DNA of 64,000 nucleotides. It comes from Halicephalobus mephisto (Eukaryota > Nematoda > Chromadorea > Rhabditida > Panagrolaimidae). Positions 1 to 10,609 of this stretch are shown here, piece by piece. Position 1 is the first letter of the stretch. Every line of letters begins with the position of its first letter. The DNA lies in contig SWDT01000016.1 of the NCBI GenBank assembly GCA_009193035.1, forward strand, positions 620,001 to 684,000. The letters run 5' to 3'. The position numbers were made by a program, and so were the translations under genes. The notes under the pieces were generated by a model that was not told the DNA's origin, made no database searches, and saw only the letters and a program-made list of their open reading frames with translations.

Positions 1-270
1 CCGCATCAGAACTAAAATTAAATAACCAGTTTTAAATTACAATACAAGGATTAAAAAAAACAAAATTTGTAAATAATATTTTTAATTTTAAAAATCACCG
101 GTAAAAATATTTTACATAAAGTTACTTTTATATCTGCTTCATGTCCATTCTATCACCTTTAAATTCCTTTAAAAGGTTCAGTAACACTTCAGAAATTACT
201 TAAATGAACTAATTTTAATACTTTATTTAATAAAAAAGTAGTTTTTTCACTGTGACTCAGGTGTTTTCAG
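1..270. other. AT-rich left edge, probably chemoreceptor intron
   Basis: This stretch is very AT-rich and I see no convincing exon in it. It precedes a good splice acceptor (GTGTTTTCAG, ending at 270) that opens the chemoreceptor exon, so it is most likely intron of a gene whose 5' part lies outside the window. Confidence 0.5.
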
Positions 271-639
271 TTCTCTTATTTCCTCGTCGGTTGCATAGGT
301 GTATTTCTTCTTCAAACAATCAGCCTAGTTTTTGCCGTATATTTCAATTACAAAGTGATCACTTACCTCAACAACGATGGAATGCAAAAAGATCAAAATC
401 GAGTGTACCGGGGGATTCAGAACACCATGGTAGTCCAGCTGACTTCTCACTTTGTGATGTTACTCATCCCCTTCAGCGTAATCATTTTGTTTAGTATGCT
501 GGGGATCCCGTATTTACTTCCATTTCTAGCCTTAATTGAGTGTGCTCCTACAGTAACCACCATATGTACCTTGATCAGTGTCCCTGAGTATCGGAGAAGA
601 TTTAAACTATTTCTAAGAAAAATTACAAAACATTTTTGA
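271..639 (+). CDS. Nematode serpentine chemoreceptor, 3' exon only (SRH/STR-like)
   Basis: A 122-codon open exon follows the acceptor at 270 and ends in a stop at 637-639. The translation holds three hydrophobic segments that look like TM5, TM6 and TM7 of a seven-transmembrane receptor. After TM5 comes a charged loop, then a Q-T-VVQLT start to TM6 and, at the end of TM7, the pattern C-A-P-T-x-T-x-I-C-x-L followed by PEYRRRF. That TM7-to-tail signature is typical of nematode SRH/STR-superfamily chemosensory receptors, which sit in the membrane of sensory neurons. The 5' exons, with TM1-TM4, would lie left of the window, so this is a partial gene. Assignment to the superfamily is fairly secure; the exact subfamily is not. 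It may be an intact gene or a fragment. Confidence 0.7.
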   Translation, partial: FSYFLVGCIGVFLLQTISLVFAVYFNYKVITYLNNDGMQKDQNRVYRGIQNTMVVQLTSHFVMLLIPFSVIILFSMLGIPYLLPFLALIECAPTVTTICTLISVPEYRRRFKLFLRKITKHF

Positions 640-915
640 GTGGTAATGAATAAAAATGTTAGTTAATTCGATTTGGATCCTAACTATTTATCGATAAAAA
701 GTACTTTTTGGGAAATTATTAAGAAACAATTGCACAAGGTTGAGCAACACTGCACGAGACTTCGACATTAGCGAAAACCAGGAAAGTGACGTGTTCTCGC
801 CGCGAAAAAGCCGGCGCATTCGCTGTTTGGATTTTTGCCTTGGTTGTTCCATCCATTGAATTCGAATCGTTTTCGCTCCGTTTCGTGTTATTTACCGTTG
901 TTGTTACAGGTAATA
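640..915 (+). promoter_or_regulatory. eRF3 upstream region with splice acceptor 7 nt before the ATG
   Basis: There is no gene here. TTGTTACAG ends at 909, and the eRF3 ATG is at 916. With no obvious 5' non-coding exon, this is either a spliced-leader acceptor or a cis 5'-UTR intron. The region before it is GC-richer than the surroundings (about 720-830) and is the likely promoter. Confidence 0.5.
897..909 (+). promoter_or_regulatory. Candidate trans-splice acceptor of eRF3
   Basis: A pyrimidine-rich run ending in TTACAG lies 6 bases before the start codon. A spliced-leader acceptor fits nematode practice. Only a cDNA 5' end would separate it from a cis-splice. Confidence 0.45.
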
Positions 916-2928
916 ATGTCTCAGCAGCAACCGAGAGGTACCTTCAACCCTAACGCTCAGGCGTTCGTACCAAATGCGAATGCAATGCCATTTATTCCTG
1001 GTCAACCCTATGTTCCACCTCAGCAAGGGTACTATCCTAATCAGATGTTTCCCGGTGGGTATGGACAAATGTACGGTAATCAGATGATGTACATGCCTCC
1101 GGGACAAATGCCTCCAGGACAGAGGCCTCCACAACAACCGATGCAAATTGGCCAGTGGCAACAACCTCAACAACCCCCTCAGCAACATCCTCAGCAACAA
1201 GCACCAGCTCAACAACCACAAGCACCTCCCAAAGCTCCCGAACCTGTCAACTCAGAACCTGCTGAATGTAAGTGTGTCTTTATATGAGTTGTGTCAGTTA
1301 CGACATTACAGCATGGGATGATGGGACCGATGTTCCTGCTGAGCCGGCTAAACCTGCTGCACCAACTAAAGATACTGAGAAACCAAAGCCTGAGCCTCCT
1401 GCTCCGAAAGAAGAAAAGCCAAAAGAGTCAAAGCCACCCAAGGAGCCGAAGGAAGCCCCTGGTGAAGTTGCTGCTACTCTTATTAGGGCAGTCAATATCG
1501 GTTTGTTTTATATGAGCCGTTACTTTTCACCTTGTTCCTTTTCAGAAGAAATTGAAAAGAGTCATAAGGAGCATATCAATATTGTTTTCATTGGTCACGT
1601 CGATGCTGGCAAATCTACCATTGGTGGACAGATCATGTTTCTGACAGGAATGGTTGACAAACGTACTCTTGAGAAGTATGAACGTGAAGCAAAGGAAAAG
1701 GGTCGTGAAAGCTGGTATTTGTCATGGGCGTTGGACACGAACGATGAAGAGCGCGAAAAGGGAAAGACTGTCGATGTTGGAAGAGCTTACTTTGAAACTG
1801 ACAAGAAACGATTCACTATTCTTGATGCTCCTGGCCACAAGAGTTTTGTCCCAAATATGATTAGCGGCGCCACACAAGCCGATCTTGCTGTTCTCGTCAT
1901 CAGCGCCAGGAAGGGAGAATTCGAAACCGGATTCGACCGTGGTGGACAGACTCGAGAACATGCTATGCTTGCCAAAACTGCTGGCGTCAAGCACTTGATT
2001 ATTCTTGTCAACAAAATGGATGATTCTACAGTCAACTGGGATGAAGCACGGTTAGTTTCTTACGGATGGACTTGGATAAGGTTCATTATTTCAGCTACAA
2101 AGAAATTCAAGACAAGCTTTCACCTTTCTTACGTAAATGCGGATTCGGGAAAAATGACATTACCTATATTCCTTGTTCTGGATTGAAAGGCGATTTCTTA
2201 AAAGAACGTCCTGATGGCGTTGGACTTTGGTACACTGGTCCGTGTTTCCTAGACTTCATCGATAACATGGCAAAGATCAGCCGAGATTACGGAGGTCCTG
2301 TTCGTATGATTGTTAGCGAAAAGTACGCAGACATGGGTACAATCGTCATGGGTAAGATGGAATCTGGAGTTGTGGTCAAAGGCCAGAACTTGGTGTTGAT
2401 GCCGAACAAGATGCCAGTGCAAGTGTTGCAATGCTGGAACGATGAAGACGAAGTAGATGAAGTCGTTGCTGGTGATTCTGTCAAGTTGAAACTGAAAGGC
2501 GTTGAAGAAGGGGATATTCTTTCTGGATTTGTTATTTGTTCTCCAGAAGCTGTTTGCCGTGTCGGTAAAGTATTTGATGCGGAGGTTTTCATTCTGGAGC
2601 ATAAGTCTATCATTGCTCCTGGATACACCTGTGTACTCCACTTGCATACTGCTGTTGAAGAAGTGGCTGTTGCGGTAGGTTTTTGAAGATCTGGTGGTTA
2701 TTAAAATGTCTGTTTCAGCGAATTATCTGTAAAATCGATAAGAAAACTAACGAGAAATTAAAGGGAGTCAAATTTGTCAAGCAAGATGACAAGTGCATTA
2801 TGAGACTCGAATCCCAAGAAGCTTTCTGTTTGGATACATTCAAAGAATTCCCAGCCATGGCAAGATTCACACTCCGCGATGAAGGTAAAACTATCGGTAT
2901 TGGCAAAGTGGTGAAGGTTATCGAGTAA
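916..2928 (+). CDS. erfa-3: Eukaryotic peptide chain release factor GTP-binding subunit eRF3
   Basis: Five exons (916-1267, 1312-1500, 1546-2050, 2095-2674, 2719-2928) keep phase and give about 611 residues. The N-terminal 120 residues are Q/N/P/G/Y/M-rich and open with a PAM2-like motif (FNPNAQAFVP), the signature that binds the MLLE domain of poly(A)-binding protein. A Lys/Pro/Glu-rich linker follows. The EF-Tu-like GTPase has P-loop GHVDAGKST, switch II DAPGHK and G4 NKMD, then two beta-barrel domains ending in RFTLRDEGKTIGIGKV. eRF3 binds eRF1 and uses GTP to drive stop-codon recognition and peptide release in the cytosol. The exon 2 to 3 junction (donor GTTTGT at 1501) is the least certain splice. 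The start was chosen because it places the PAM2 motif at the N-terminus and follows an acceptor directly. Confidence 0.95.
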
Positions 2929-3015
2929 ATTTATTGACCCCAATTGTTATTGTTTGATTGTCTTGAAATTTGCCCCATAACTGGGGATGAATGATTTGTC
3001 TGATGGTTCCGGACT

Positions 3016-3021
3016 AATAAA
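3016..3021 (+). terminator. Polyadenylation signal of eRF3
   Basis: AATAAA lies 88 bases after the eRF3 stop codon, followed by an AT-rich stretch. It is the only canonical signal close to the stop. Confidence 0.55.
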
Positions 3022-3469
3022 AACTATAAAATAACTAGATCACGACTGTCACTTGTTGATTTTTAGTAGCTTTTGCTTAGTAATGTAATTTGATGGTTGA
3101 GATCAATTCTAATGATCCTTAAGAAGGGCTCACGGTAAAAGAGGCAAATAAGAGCTATTTTTAGTTTCTTTTTTACATATATTAATGAAGAAAAGCTTAT
3201 AGATGGCCTAAGGATGTTAATAAAATTATAATATGTAGGAGAATTTCTAAAGTGTGAAAACCAGAAGTGGTGCTTATATTTTATTCAATAGGTGATTGTC
3301 AGATTTGTTTTGTATGAATTTCTTTATTTTTCGATCGAATCAAAGATTTTCTGTACTTTTTGATTTCAATGGGAGGATTAAATGTTTTTAAAATTTTGGA
3401 AATTAATGAGGAATTTGATGTTTCTCTTATTTTATATTTTATTTCCAACAATTATTAACAAATTAAAAA
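3022..3469. other. Intergenic, convergent 3' ends
   Basis: I see no gene here. It separates the 3' ends of eRF3 (plus) and the first AIG1-type GTPase (minus). Confidence 0.5.
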
Positions 3470-5047
3470 TTAAACATGAAGGTTAGTCCTTTGATTAATT
3501 AAATATTCTTTAACTTGTTCGATTTCGTCATCCTTTAAGGGTTGTAAGTCTCCTATTCCGTATTCCGCTAATGATATTCTCAAATTGACCATATCATTAC
3601 TCATAGCACCATCGACTACTTTTAGCAATAAACGCACCAATCGTTCTTTGAATATTTTTTGTTGTTTCTTAGGTAATTTGTTTTTGTTGTGTGTGTACCA
3701 ATCGTTCATGGAGATTGCAAACTGCTCGAGTTCATAGTTGGCCATAATGTCGTGGACGTCGATCTGCTTCACATTCCTCAGGTTATCCACGAATTCGTGC
3801 ACGTTCTTCGAAGTCTCGTTCCAGCTCAACTCGAAGTCGCTCTCAGGACGGGTGCTGTATTCGACATTGACCTGCTTGGACAAGAGGAGCTTGAAGGTCT
3901 CGGAGTCGATGCAGAAGCAGTTGTCGGGGTCCAGTGTCCACGAGGTCCTGTGAGACTTGTTGAACTTGTCCGCGAACTCCCGCAGCGGACCGAAAGAGTC
4001 GCCGATGCCGTAGAAGGTTCCGCTGCAATAGGTGAAGAAGAAGAACACGTTATCGAGTACTGTCTTCGGGAACAACGACAGCAATCCCCTCATAGCCAGC
4101 TCGAATTCGCTCCTTAGCCGGCTTTCGTTGGATTTCAGAACGATCAGAATCGCATCAATTCCGTCTTGTTGGTGGATTATTTCCCTAATCATTTCCAGAT
4201 TCGCTAAATCTTGGTCAGGTCCTCGGGAATCTGTCAACCCAGGAGTGTCAATGATTTTGACTAAGTTCTCTCCGAAATGAAACTCATACATTCTGGGTTC
4301 CTGAGTGACGGCCTGGCCAGTGTTATTGAAGTTTTCATTCTGATCAAAGTCCCCGACTTCAACAACAGCATGTGGTCTTGTTCTGTCTTTGTATTGGACA
4401 GTGAATTTGATTGGGATACAGCAACTCAACTCTTCGTAGTGGGTTTTAGCCTCGAGGTACGTGGGGTACTTAAAATAGTTAGCAAGGCCACTGATGAGTG
4501 TCGATTTCCCTACTCCAGATTCTCCTAGGGTGATTATGGTGAAGGTTCGAGATGGAGGTGGATGATTTGAAAGCAAAGTAGACAATCCAGAAAGAAAACC
4601 ATTTGTAGAACCCTTTGATGATGAAATATTTTTTTCAAATGGAGTTGAATGTTTTCCATTGGATCCAACATAGGATTGCTTTCTATGGTTTGTATAATTT
4701 CCGTCGTCGTTCTCTGAATCATCATTTGAAAGGAATCTTTGTTCATCATCCGTGGTATTAGGAATATCGCCTTCTGTAGACTCTTGTTCATTTTCATTAA
4801 TTCTTTGTTGTTGAATATCCAGAAGGCGTTCGTCATCTTCTTGTTGAGGATTCTCTTCACAATCTTCTTCTTAAAAATTGATTTCATCAATAACGTTTTT
4901 TTCGTTATTTTCTAACTCAATTAACTCACCATATAGATTTCTTTGTCCTCTAATCGAAATGATCAACCAGATCCAGAATAATCTGATGTAGAATAACAAG
5001 GTTCGGAACGACTTGATGATAAATACGGCTATCTGAAAATTTCTCAT
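3470..5047 (-). CDS. AIG1-type GTPase with N-terminal hydrophobic segment (GTPase A)
   Basis: Two exons, 5047-4930 and 4869-3470, joined in phase over a 60-base intron, give about 505 residues. The first exon encodes a strongly hydrophobic, aromatic segment (about residues 3-34), a likely signal anchor. A Glu/Gln/Asp-rich spacer leads to the G domain: P-loop GESGVGKS near 155, DTPG near 247, and an atypical FTYCSG where TKxD is expected near 319. A helical C-terminus follows. Position of motifs and the FTxxxGTFY pattern fit the AIG1/GIMAP-like branch of TRAFAC GTPases, often membrane-bound and tied to immunity or vesicles in other animals; its role here is unknown. Strong acceptor TTTTCAG overlaps the first codons, so the true start may lie in a further upstream exon. 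Residues coded by 3651-4137 use much more G/C-ending codons than the rest and are duplicated at 12615-13101. Confidence 0.75.
3651..4137 (-). repeat. Inverted-duplicate partner, copy inside GTPase A
   Basis: This 487-base segment matches 12615-13101 in reverse orientation with about eight differences by eye. It lies wholly within one coding exon and has no poly(A) or terminal repeats at its borders. Similarity stops abruptly on both sides. Confidence 0.9.
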
Positions 5048-5441
5048 TGAATAAAATATAAAACTTGACGAATATAAGAACAATAAGACTGATTTAGAAT
5101 TTTCTCTTGTTAGTTTTCTGAAGTAAAGTTTGATTCCCTAAGAGAATAATGAAAGAGATTTCAGAAAAACAGATGTGACTAACAATATTTTTACAAAAAT
5201 CTCTAGATAATGAACTATACTCTTAGTAAACAGTACAATCTCAAAAATTTCCTTATCCATAAAGGACTAAACCTTAAACATACTTCTTATTCGAAAGTTT
5301 CAACTCGAATAAACTCTTTTAGAATCTCCATTTTAAAAATCCTATTTTTACAGAATATTATCTAATAAAAAAGTTGCTTTGAATTTTGTATAATAATTAA
5401 AACTTAAACACAAGGATCTTATCAAATTCGAAATCTTAATT
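5048..5441. other. Intergenic or 5' region of GTPase A
   Basis: This stretch is AT-rich. It may hold an upstream exon of GTPase A, but I cannot find one with a clear start and donor. Confidence 0.35.
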
Positions 5442-6308
5442 TTAGTGCAAAGTATACTTTTTATACATCATACTATAACTGGGAAAACTTACTATAAATA
5501 TTAAATAAACCAAAATGTCATATTTTAGTATATTAAATAAGTCATGAAACGAAGGAATATCCGCTACTTCATAAGATTCATTGTAAATTCCGACAAACAT
5601 CTGCTTTAGAATTTCTTTATCAGTGCATTCATCAAAAGTCTTATTGAAAATGTTCGCAACTGGAAATGAAGCATTAAATTTGTCTTTTTCAGCAACAATA
5701 ATTAAGTTATTAAACGTGGAATTACTGCCGGTTAGAGTTGAATTTTGGAATACGAAATTACTGCCAGCAATAGTTGAGGTATTGAACGGAGAGTTCCTGA
5801 CAGTAATAAGTGAATTAATGAACGTTGAATTATTGACAGTGATATTTGAATTAATGAACGTTGAATCATTTACATTGACGGTTGAATTAATGAACGTTGA
5901 ATTATTGACAATGATATTTGGGTTTGCAAAAATTGAATAATTTACATTAATAATTGAATTGACAAAAACTGAATTATTTACAGTAGTATCCGAGTAAATC
6001 AATGTGGATTCATTTACAGTAACAGTCGAGTTAATGAATATGAAATTATTGATGGTAGTACTTGAGTAATTGGATGTGAAGTTATTGAAAGTAATAGTTG
6101 AGTTAATATACGTGAAATTACTCACAATCTTATTTAAATCAATGAACTCGTAATCATTGATAATAATATTTTCATTGGAGAACGTAGAATTAATTGGATT
6201 GTTGTTTGGGTTTAAAAAGCGGTCTATTTCAACAAAAGCAGTTCCGAGGAAAAATAAACCGAATATAGCTTTACTCACAAACAATATAGGTTCACGAATA
6301 GAAACCAT
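5442..6308 (-). CDS. Asn-rich repeat membrane glycoprotein, unrecognised
   Basis: This is a single open exon of 288 codons. The start ATG (6308) lies 9 bases after an acceptor (TTAACTTTAG), so trans-splicing is plausible. The N-terminus is hydrophobic (signal peptide or anchor, about residues 8-25). Residues of about 40-220 are made of roughly 12-residue repeats around the theme V-N-N-S-T-F-I-N-S with alternating hydrophobic positions. That periodicity suggests a beta-solenoid such as a right-handed beta-helix. The repeats carry very many N-x-S/T sequons, so a heavily glycosylated ectodomain is likely. After the repeats come a short Cys-containing region and a C-terminal hydrophobic segment (about 260-280) with a short basic tail. 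I do not recognise the family. Low-complexity expansion of an otherwise short protein is the alternative. Confidence 0.6.
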   Translation of the reverse strand: MVSIREPILFVSKAIFGLFFLGTAFVEIDRFLNPNNNPINSTFSNENIIINDYEFIDLNKIVSNFTYINSTITFNNFTSNYSSTTINNFIFINSTVTVNESTLIYSDTTVNNSVFVNSIINVNYSIFANPNIIVNNSTFINSTVNVNDSTFINSNITVNNSTFINSLITVRNSPFNTSTIAGSNFVFQNSTLTGSNSTFNNLIIVAEKDKFNASFPVANIFNKTFDECTDKEILKQMFVGIYNESYEVADIPSFHDLFNILKYDILVYLIFIVSFPSYSMMYKKYTLH

Positions 6309-8172
6309 GGATAAAATCTAAAGTTAATTTTTATAAAATAAAAATTTCACAATTCTGAATCAAATTTGGCGCGCATTCAAGGTCAATTAATTAAAGCCTT
6401 TTTGGTCATGAAATTTTCAATCAATAAGGACGATCACATTGATCGAAAAAGATAAAAATCATGAAATAATAAACAAATTTGAAATTAAAAAATGAAAAAG
6501 CGGATTCAAAGGCAATAAAAATTATGTGGAAAAAATGAACTCAAAAATTATCAGCAATCAGTCGAAAATTTCTTCATCGATTCATATTCAGACGTATCTA
6601 ATGAAATAAACATAATCGTTGTTAAGGGACTAATATTTTTGGAGGGAAAATTATCTAAATCAATGTAAAATTTAAATTGAGCATTTCAAAAAAGTTTATC
6701 ATTACTCCTAACAACAAAGTCAAATAGGAGTTTTGATTTTAAAAATAACAATGTTAACAAAAGAAATTTTTATGTGTAGATTCTTTTTGGAAAATTTTAA
6801 AATATCCTAGTGATATAAAATACCACTGATCTTAGTTTCAAAATATCTTCTCTTGTGTAAAACTTCCTAAGAACTTTAAATTTGATCACTTAGAGATGTT
6901 TTGAAAGAGGAATTTTATTCTCATAAAAGAATCGCCGTATACAATCATTTTATTCCTCTATTTGCTTTATTTCATGCTTATAAAGTCCATCCTATCTCCC
7001 AGTGTTGTCGTCGTTTTCAAATATCAGAAAATTTCTTCCGATGAATCCTATATCAATCCATTTCGTCGGTATTGAAGAATTCAGAAAAGTCTAATATAGT
7101 GGAGTAAATCACTAACAGACTTTTTTTGCTGTTTTAGAAAATCTCTCGTTGAGATAACCACGATTACTTCATATTCAATATAATGCTGCACTCGAATGAG
7201 GAATTCTAATTAGATACTTCTTCAACAAACTCGATTAAAAACTCAAATGTTTATTTTTGAAGAAATTCAAACAAACAACTACAAGTATACATTGAGATAT
7301 ATCTTCTTTCATGAAAAACTTAATTTTATCTCCAACGTCGGCTTGGTTCATCAAAAGATCATGATTTATTATTCAAAAAAACTTTTCGAATCAGTAGAAT
7401 TAAATTTGTAAAAACATTCTATCCAAATACGACCACATATAATTAGAATAAATTTCTAGAAAATGAGTGACAATTTTTGAAGTAAATTAATATATTCCAC
7501 CTTCAAGATTGGGAATCACAATAATCACACTTGGTGTCATTGAATTTCCATATGTTTACCTCCAGAATTAGAGTTATCATTTTCAAAAGTTCTTATTACG
7601 ATTTTTCATTTCGTTAAAGCGTATGTTCTGTTGTTATATCATTAACTTTTTGTTTTTTTTGTGTATTTGAAAAGTAGATATGGAGTCTGAAAATCATTCA
7701 TTATATCGAGAATGTCATTGATGGGAAATGAATGAGAAGAAACTACTTTGATTTTCTAATGAAATTTTTGTAGTTGTACAAAAATATTTGCACCCAACAA
7801 CTTCCTACAATTGGCCGAGAGAAAGAATTATATTCTCTCATAACCGATTCTAATTCAACTTCTGAATAATCACAATAGCATCGAATTTTCCTCGTTTATG
7901 ATTTCTCTTATGAACTTCGGATTCCCTAAATGCTAGCCAAGTTCACAAAACTTAGGTACTCAGAAGGCTTTAAATCATATAATGTCAAATGTATGTTTAA
8001 TACCGAGCATCAATCAATAGCCATTCCCTTTTAATCATGAAAACATACTGCTGATAGGTTGTGAAGATAATATTTCCTTTTTTGCCTCATTTTTCTACTT
8101 TCACTTCTTTATTTTTGATTTTTATAATTAATAAATGATTTTTAGTAAACTTTTACTTTTAGGATTTTCATT
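6309..8172. other. Long AT-rich intergenic region
   Basis: About 1.9 kb with no open frame or motif that I can assign. It divides the divergent repeat-protein gene and GTPase B and should contain both promoters. Confidence 0.4.
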
Positions 8173-9075
8173 ATGAATGCACAGCCTCTCAGTATTGCTA
8201 CACCCTACAATATACTCTGTCTTGGAGAGACGGGATCAGGGAAAACCATGACTCTTGCATCTCTAAAGTCCTATGTCGAACTGGATACTTGGAAAAAAGC
8301 CTACCTCACTACAGGATTTGAATTCCCGACAAAACTAAAGTTCGAAATCTCTAAAGGTCGCACTAACCCTCCGTTCAAAGTTAATTTCGGTGATGACGAC
8401 AACGAAGATCATTCTGTCTCAGGTCAGTCCTACACTCAGACACCAAAAACCTACAGAATCAATTATGAAAATACCATCTATAACTTTATTGACGTTCCTG
8501 GCTCTGGAGATACTCGAGGAGTGGCACAAGACGATAAGAACAATAAGCATATCATCCAGGTTATCAACAAATACGATAAAATCCACATGATTCTCGTCTT
8601 CATGAAATCCTCCGATGGCCGACTATCCGATAAAGTTACCTACTCTCTCAACGAAATCCTAGCCAAGTTATATAAGAAAAACCGTTGTCAAATCGGTTTC
8701 GTCGTTACCCACACAAAAGTAGCTGACTATGAAGTTGGAAATGCAATGAATGCTATCAAACTTTTTGCAGAGAATTTGCAACGGCAACAGAACATCACTG
8801 TAAAAATCGATAGAGATAATATTTACCCCATAGAACATGATGCTTTTAAAGTCTTTGTGGGTCTTCAACAAGAGCCAGAATTGGAGAATAAGATAAACTT
8901 GGAGATCTTCAAAGAATCTTGGCAAGAATCAAGAGCAACGGTAATCAAGTTGCTCCAGGATATACCCAAACGCATCCCTCAGGAATTTGTCTCTTACTAT
9001 GGATTGATGATAATTGGTATAATATGTATTGGTATCTGGGCTCTTGAGTCATTGATCTTCAAGAATAGAGGATGA
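8173..9075 (+). CDS. AIG1-type GTPase, C-terminally anchored (GTPase B)
   Basis: A single open exon of 300 codons; the ATG follows the acceptor CTTTTAG by ten bases. The G domain begins near residue 14: P-loop GETGSGKT (18-25), DVPGSGDTRG for switch II, and THTK where the base-specificity loop is expected. It is clearly paralogous to GTPase C through the LLQDIP region near residue 265, including a shared GDDDNEDHSVSGQSYTQ insert in the switch I area. After IPQE the two part: B ends with a hydrophobic segment (about 275-293) and a basic FKNRG tail, like a tail-anchored protein, while C continues into a long Cys-rich extension. Likely a membrane-bound AIG1-like GTPase; substrate or organelle unknown. 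The absence of introns in B and C is unlike the neighbouring housekeeping genes. Confidence 0.8.
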   Translation: MNAQPLSIATPYNILCLGETGSGKTMTLASLKSYVELDTWKKAYLTTGFEFPTKLKFEISKGRTNPPFKVNFGDDDNEDHSVSGQSYTQTPKTYRINYENTIYNFIDVPGSGDTRGVAQDDKNNKHIIQVINKYDKIHMILVFMKSSDGRLSDKVTYSLNEILAKLYKKNRCQIGFVVTHTKVADYEVGNAMNAIKLFAENLQRQQNITVKIDRDNIYPIEHDAFKVFVGLQQEPELENKINLEIFKESWQESRATVIKLLQDIPKRIPQEFVSYYGLMIIGIICIGIWALESLIFKNRG

Positions 9076-9342
9076 CCTTACTGCTTTTCAACAATCTTCT
9101 TTATGACAATATTAAAAATTTGCTTATTCACGATATAAATGAGTGTTCCAGTTTAACAGTCGAAAGTACTATTTAATTTCAGTGTAAGTATGTTGGTTAA
9201 AGTAAGCTTGATAAATAGTTAAAGAAGAAATTTTTATAAAGCACACAATACTTTAGCACTTTATCGAACCATTTTCAAAACAAAAATAACATAGGAGTAA
9301 ATTAAATATACAGTATTTAACCTATGTTTAGTATTTCTGTTT

Positions 9343-9858
9343 GCGGCTCACAACATACTTTCCATTGTTTACGATCCTGAGCTAAACGGGGTCATGCATG
9401 CCTATAAATCTCCTTTAAGTTGTCTGACCATCTTGCCTTTGGTCTTTCAAGCGTGTACTTGAATCTGAAGCCCTCCCACGAATTGTTGAAGGCTAGTCAA
9501 TCGGTGTTAGTTCTCGTTCAACGTCTCTCTCCCATTTTGTATACATATCCTGCCCATGGGCGTTTTTTCTCAGTTCGTCTGCTGCTTCTTTCGTTCCAGA
9601 TCAAGCTTATACCTCTTTATCCGTCACAAAACTTTCAAGACTCATTTTTCGATGACATGTTGTGTGATAGAGTTTATTTATTTCTATTTTTGTCACTGAC
9701 TGAGTTTCGCGTTCGTAGAGCAGTACAGGAAGAATCGTAGTGTTAATGATGTCAGTGCGCAGTTGGAATAATTTTGTTTTCTTGCTGTTGTTGTAACTCA
9801 TCCATGCGGCTCTCCTTCTCCTAGAGAGCTTGTCTTTGAAATCACGATCCATACTCAT
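9343..9858 (-). mobile_element. Degenerate 3' end of a non-LTR retrotransposon (LINE)
   Basis: The minus strand keeps the tail of a LINE reverse transcriptase. One frame (9858-9607) reads RRRRAAWMSYN, then a TTILPVLLYE block like the TTVLPALLYGCETW block after the thumb domain. A second frame (about 9560-9350) has the KxPWAGYVYKMG and RPKARWSDN, then RLAQDRKQWK blocks that close such ORFs. At least three in-frame stops and a frame change separate them, so it is dead. The 5' part is missing, as usual for 5'-truncated LINEs. Confidence 0.75.
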
Positions 9859-9871
9859 TCGTTGATTTATG

Positions 9872-10609
9872 AAGTGTATTGTTTCATTTTTCAGTGACTT
9901 CTTCTCGGCAAGCAGTAAGATGTATCAGATACATAGTATTTAATGTACCGATATAATAAATATAATGGATTGATAGAATATGCTCAATGTACCGACACAT
10001 TAAAACCAATTTTTGTATGCTGTATTTCTTATTTGAAACGTGATTTGATGCTTATAGATTTATTGATTTGATAAATGGATTGAACTTATGTCTTCAATAT
10101 TCAAACGTTCAATCAGTTTGAAAGGAATAAATAAAAAGTTATGTTCTTTTATTCTTCGGATTTGCTCTCACAAGTTCACATAAGGCATGACATTATAAAT
10201 TATACTTTACATACATTCCCTAATGTCAAATTAATCAAACGTTTGAAGACAATGAATAACATAACTCTTATCATAGATCAAGTACATCAAACTTTCATAA
10301 TAAAACAAAAATTTCGTCAAAAAACTCTATTAGTGTTTCTGACTCATTTTATTATGAATATATTGCTTAAACTATGATTCCCAGGTTCCATATCTACTTT
10401 TGAAATACATCAAAAACAAAACATCATGTTACTCATTCTCTCCATTAGTTAGAATTATAAAATTGTTCCGACAACATAATGATTACGGTGCGAAAAAGAA
10501 TATATCAACAATGTATTTTTGCGTTTTATTAGAAATTTTCTTCACAAGTTAAAAAAGGTGTCGACCCAATGTAATTCGATGATATATGTGAATTGGCTCC
10601 CAATTTTGT
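9872..10609. repeat. AT-rich intergenic with aatgtaccg-type repeat
   Basis: No gene is seen. Around 9918-10012 there are two copies of an AATGTACCGA word and an ACATTAAAAC word that recur in the inverted-repeat element at 18149-18298 and near 14200, so a short non-autonomous repeat family is probable. Confidence 0.35.

Noticed and set aside
835..915. N-terminal extension of eRF3 in frame upstream of the chosen ATG
   Set aside because: It crosses a good splice acceptor (909) and is not similar to eRF3; it is most likely leader or promoter sequence.
904..1221. Antisense open frame over the eRF3 N-terminus
   Set aside because: Mirror of the repetitive Q/P-rich coding sequence; no splice or family support.
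4534..4890. Open frame of 118 codons on the minus strand
   Set aside because: Another frame over the acidic spacer of GTPase A; the spliced GTPase frame explains this DNA.
5623..5940. Plus-strand open frame with its own repeats
   Set aside because: Complement of the Asn-rich repeat gene; repeats on one strand give repeats on the other.
9420..9740. Plus-strand open frame of 106 codons
   Set aside because: Shadow of the LINE relic on the minus strand.
10141..10377. Plus-strand open frame of 78 codons
   Set aside because: AT-rich composition, no motif and no splice context.
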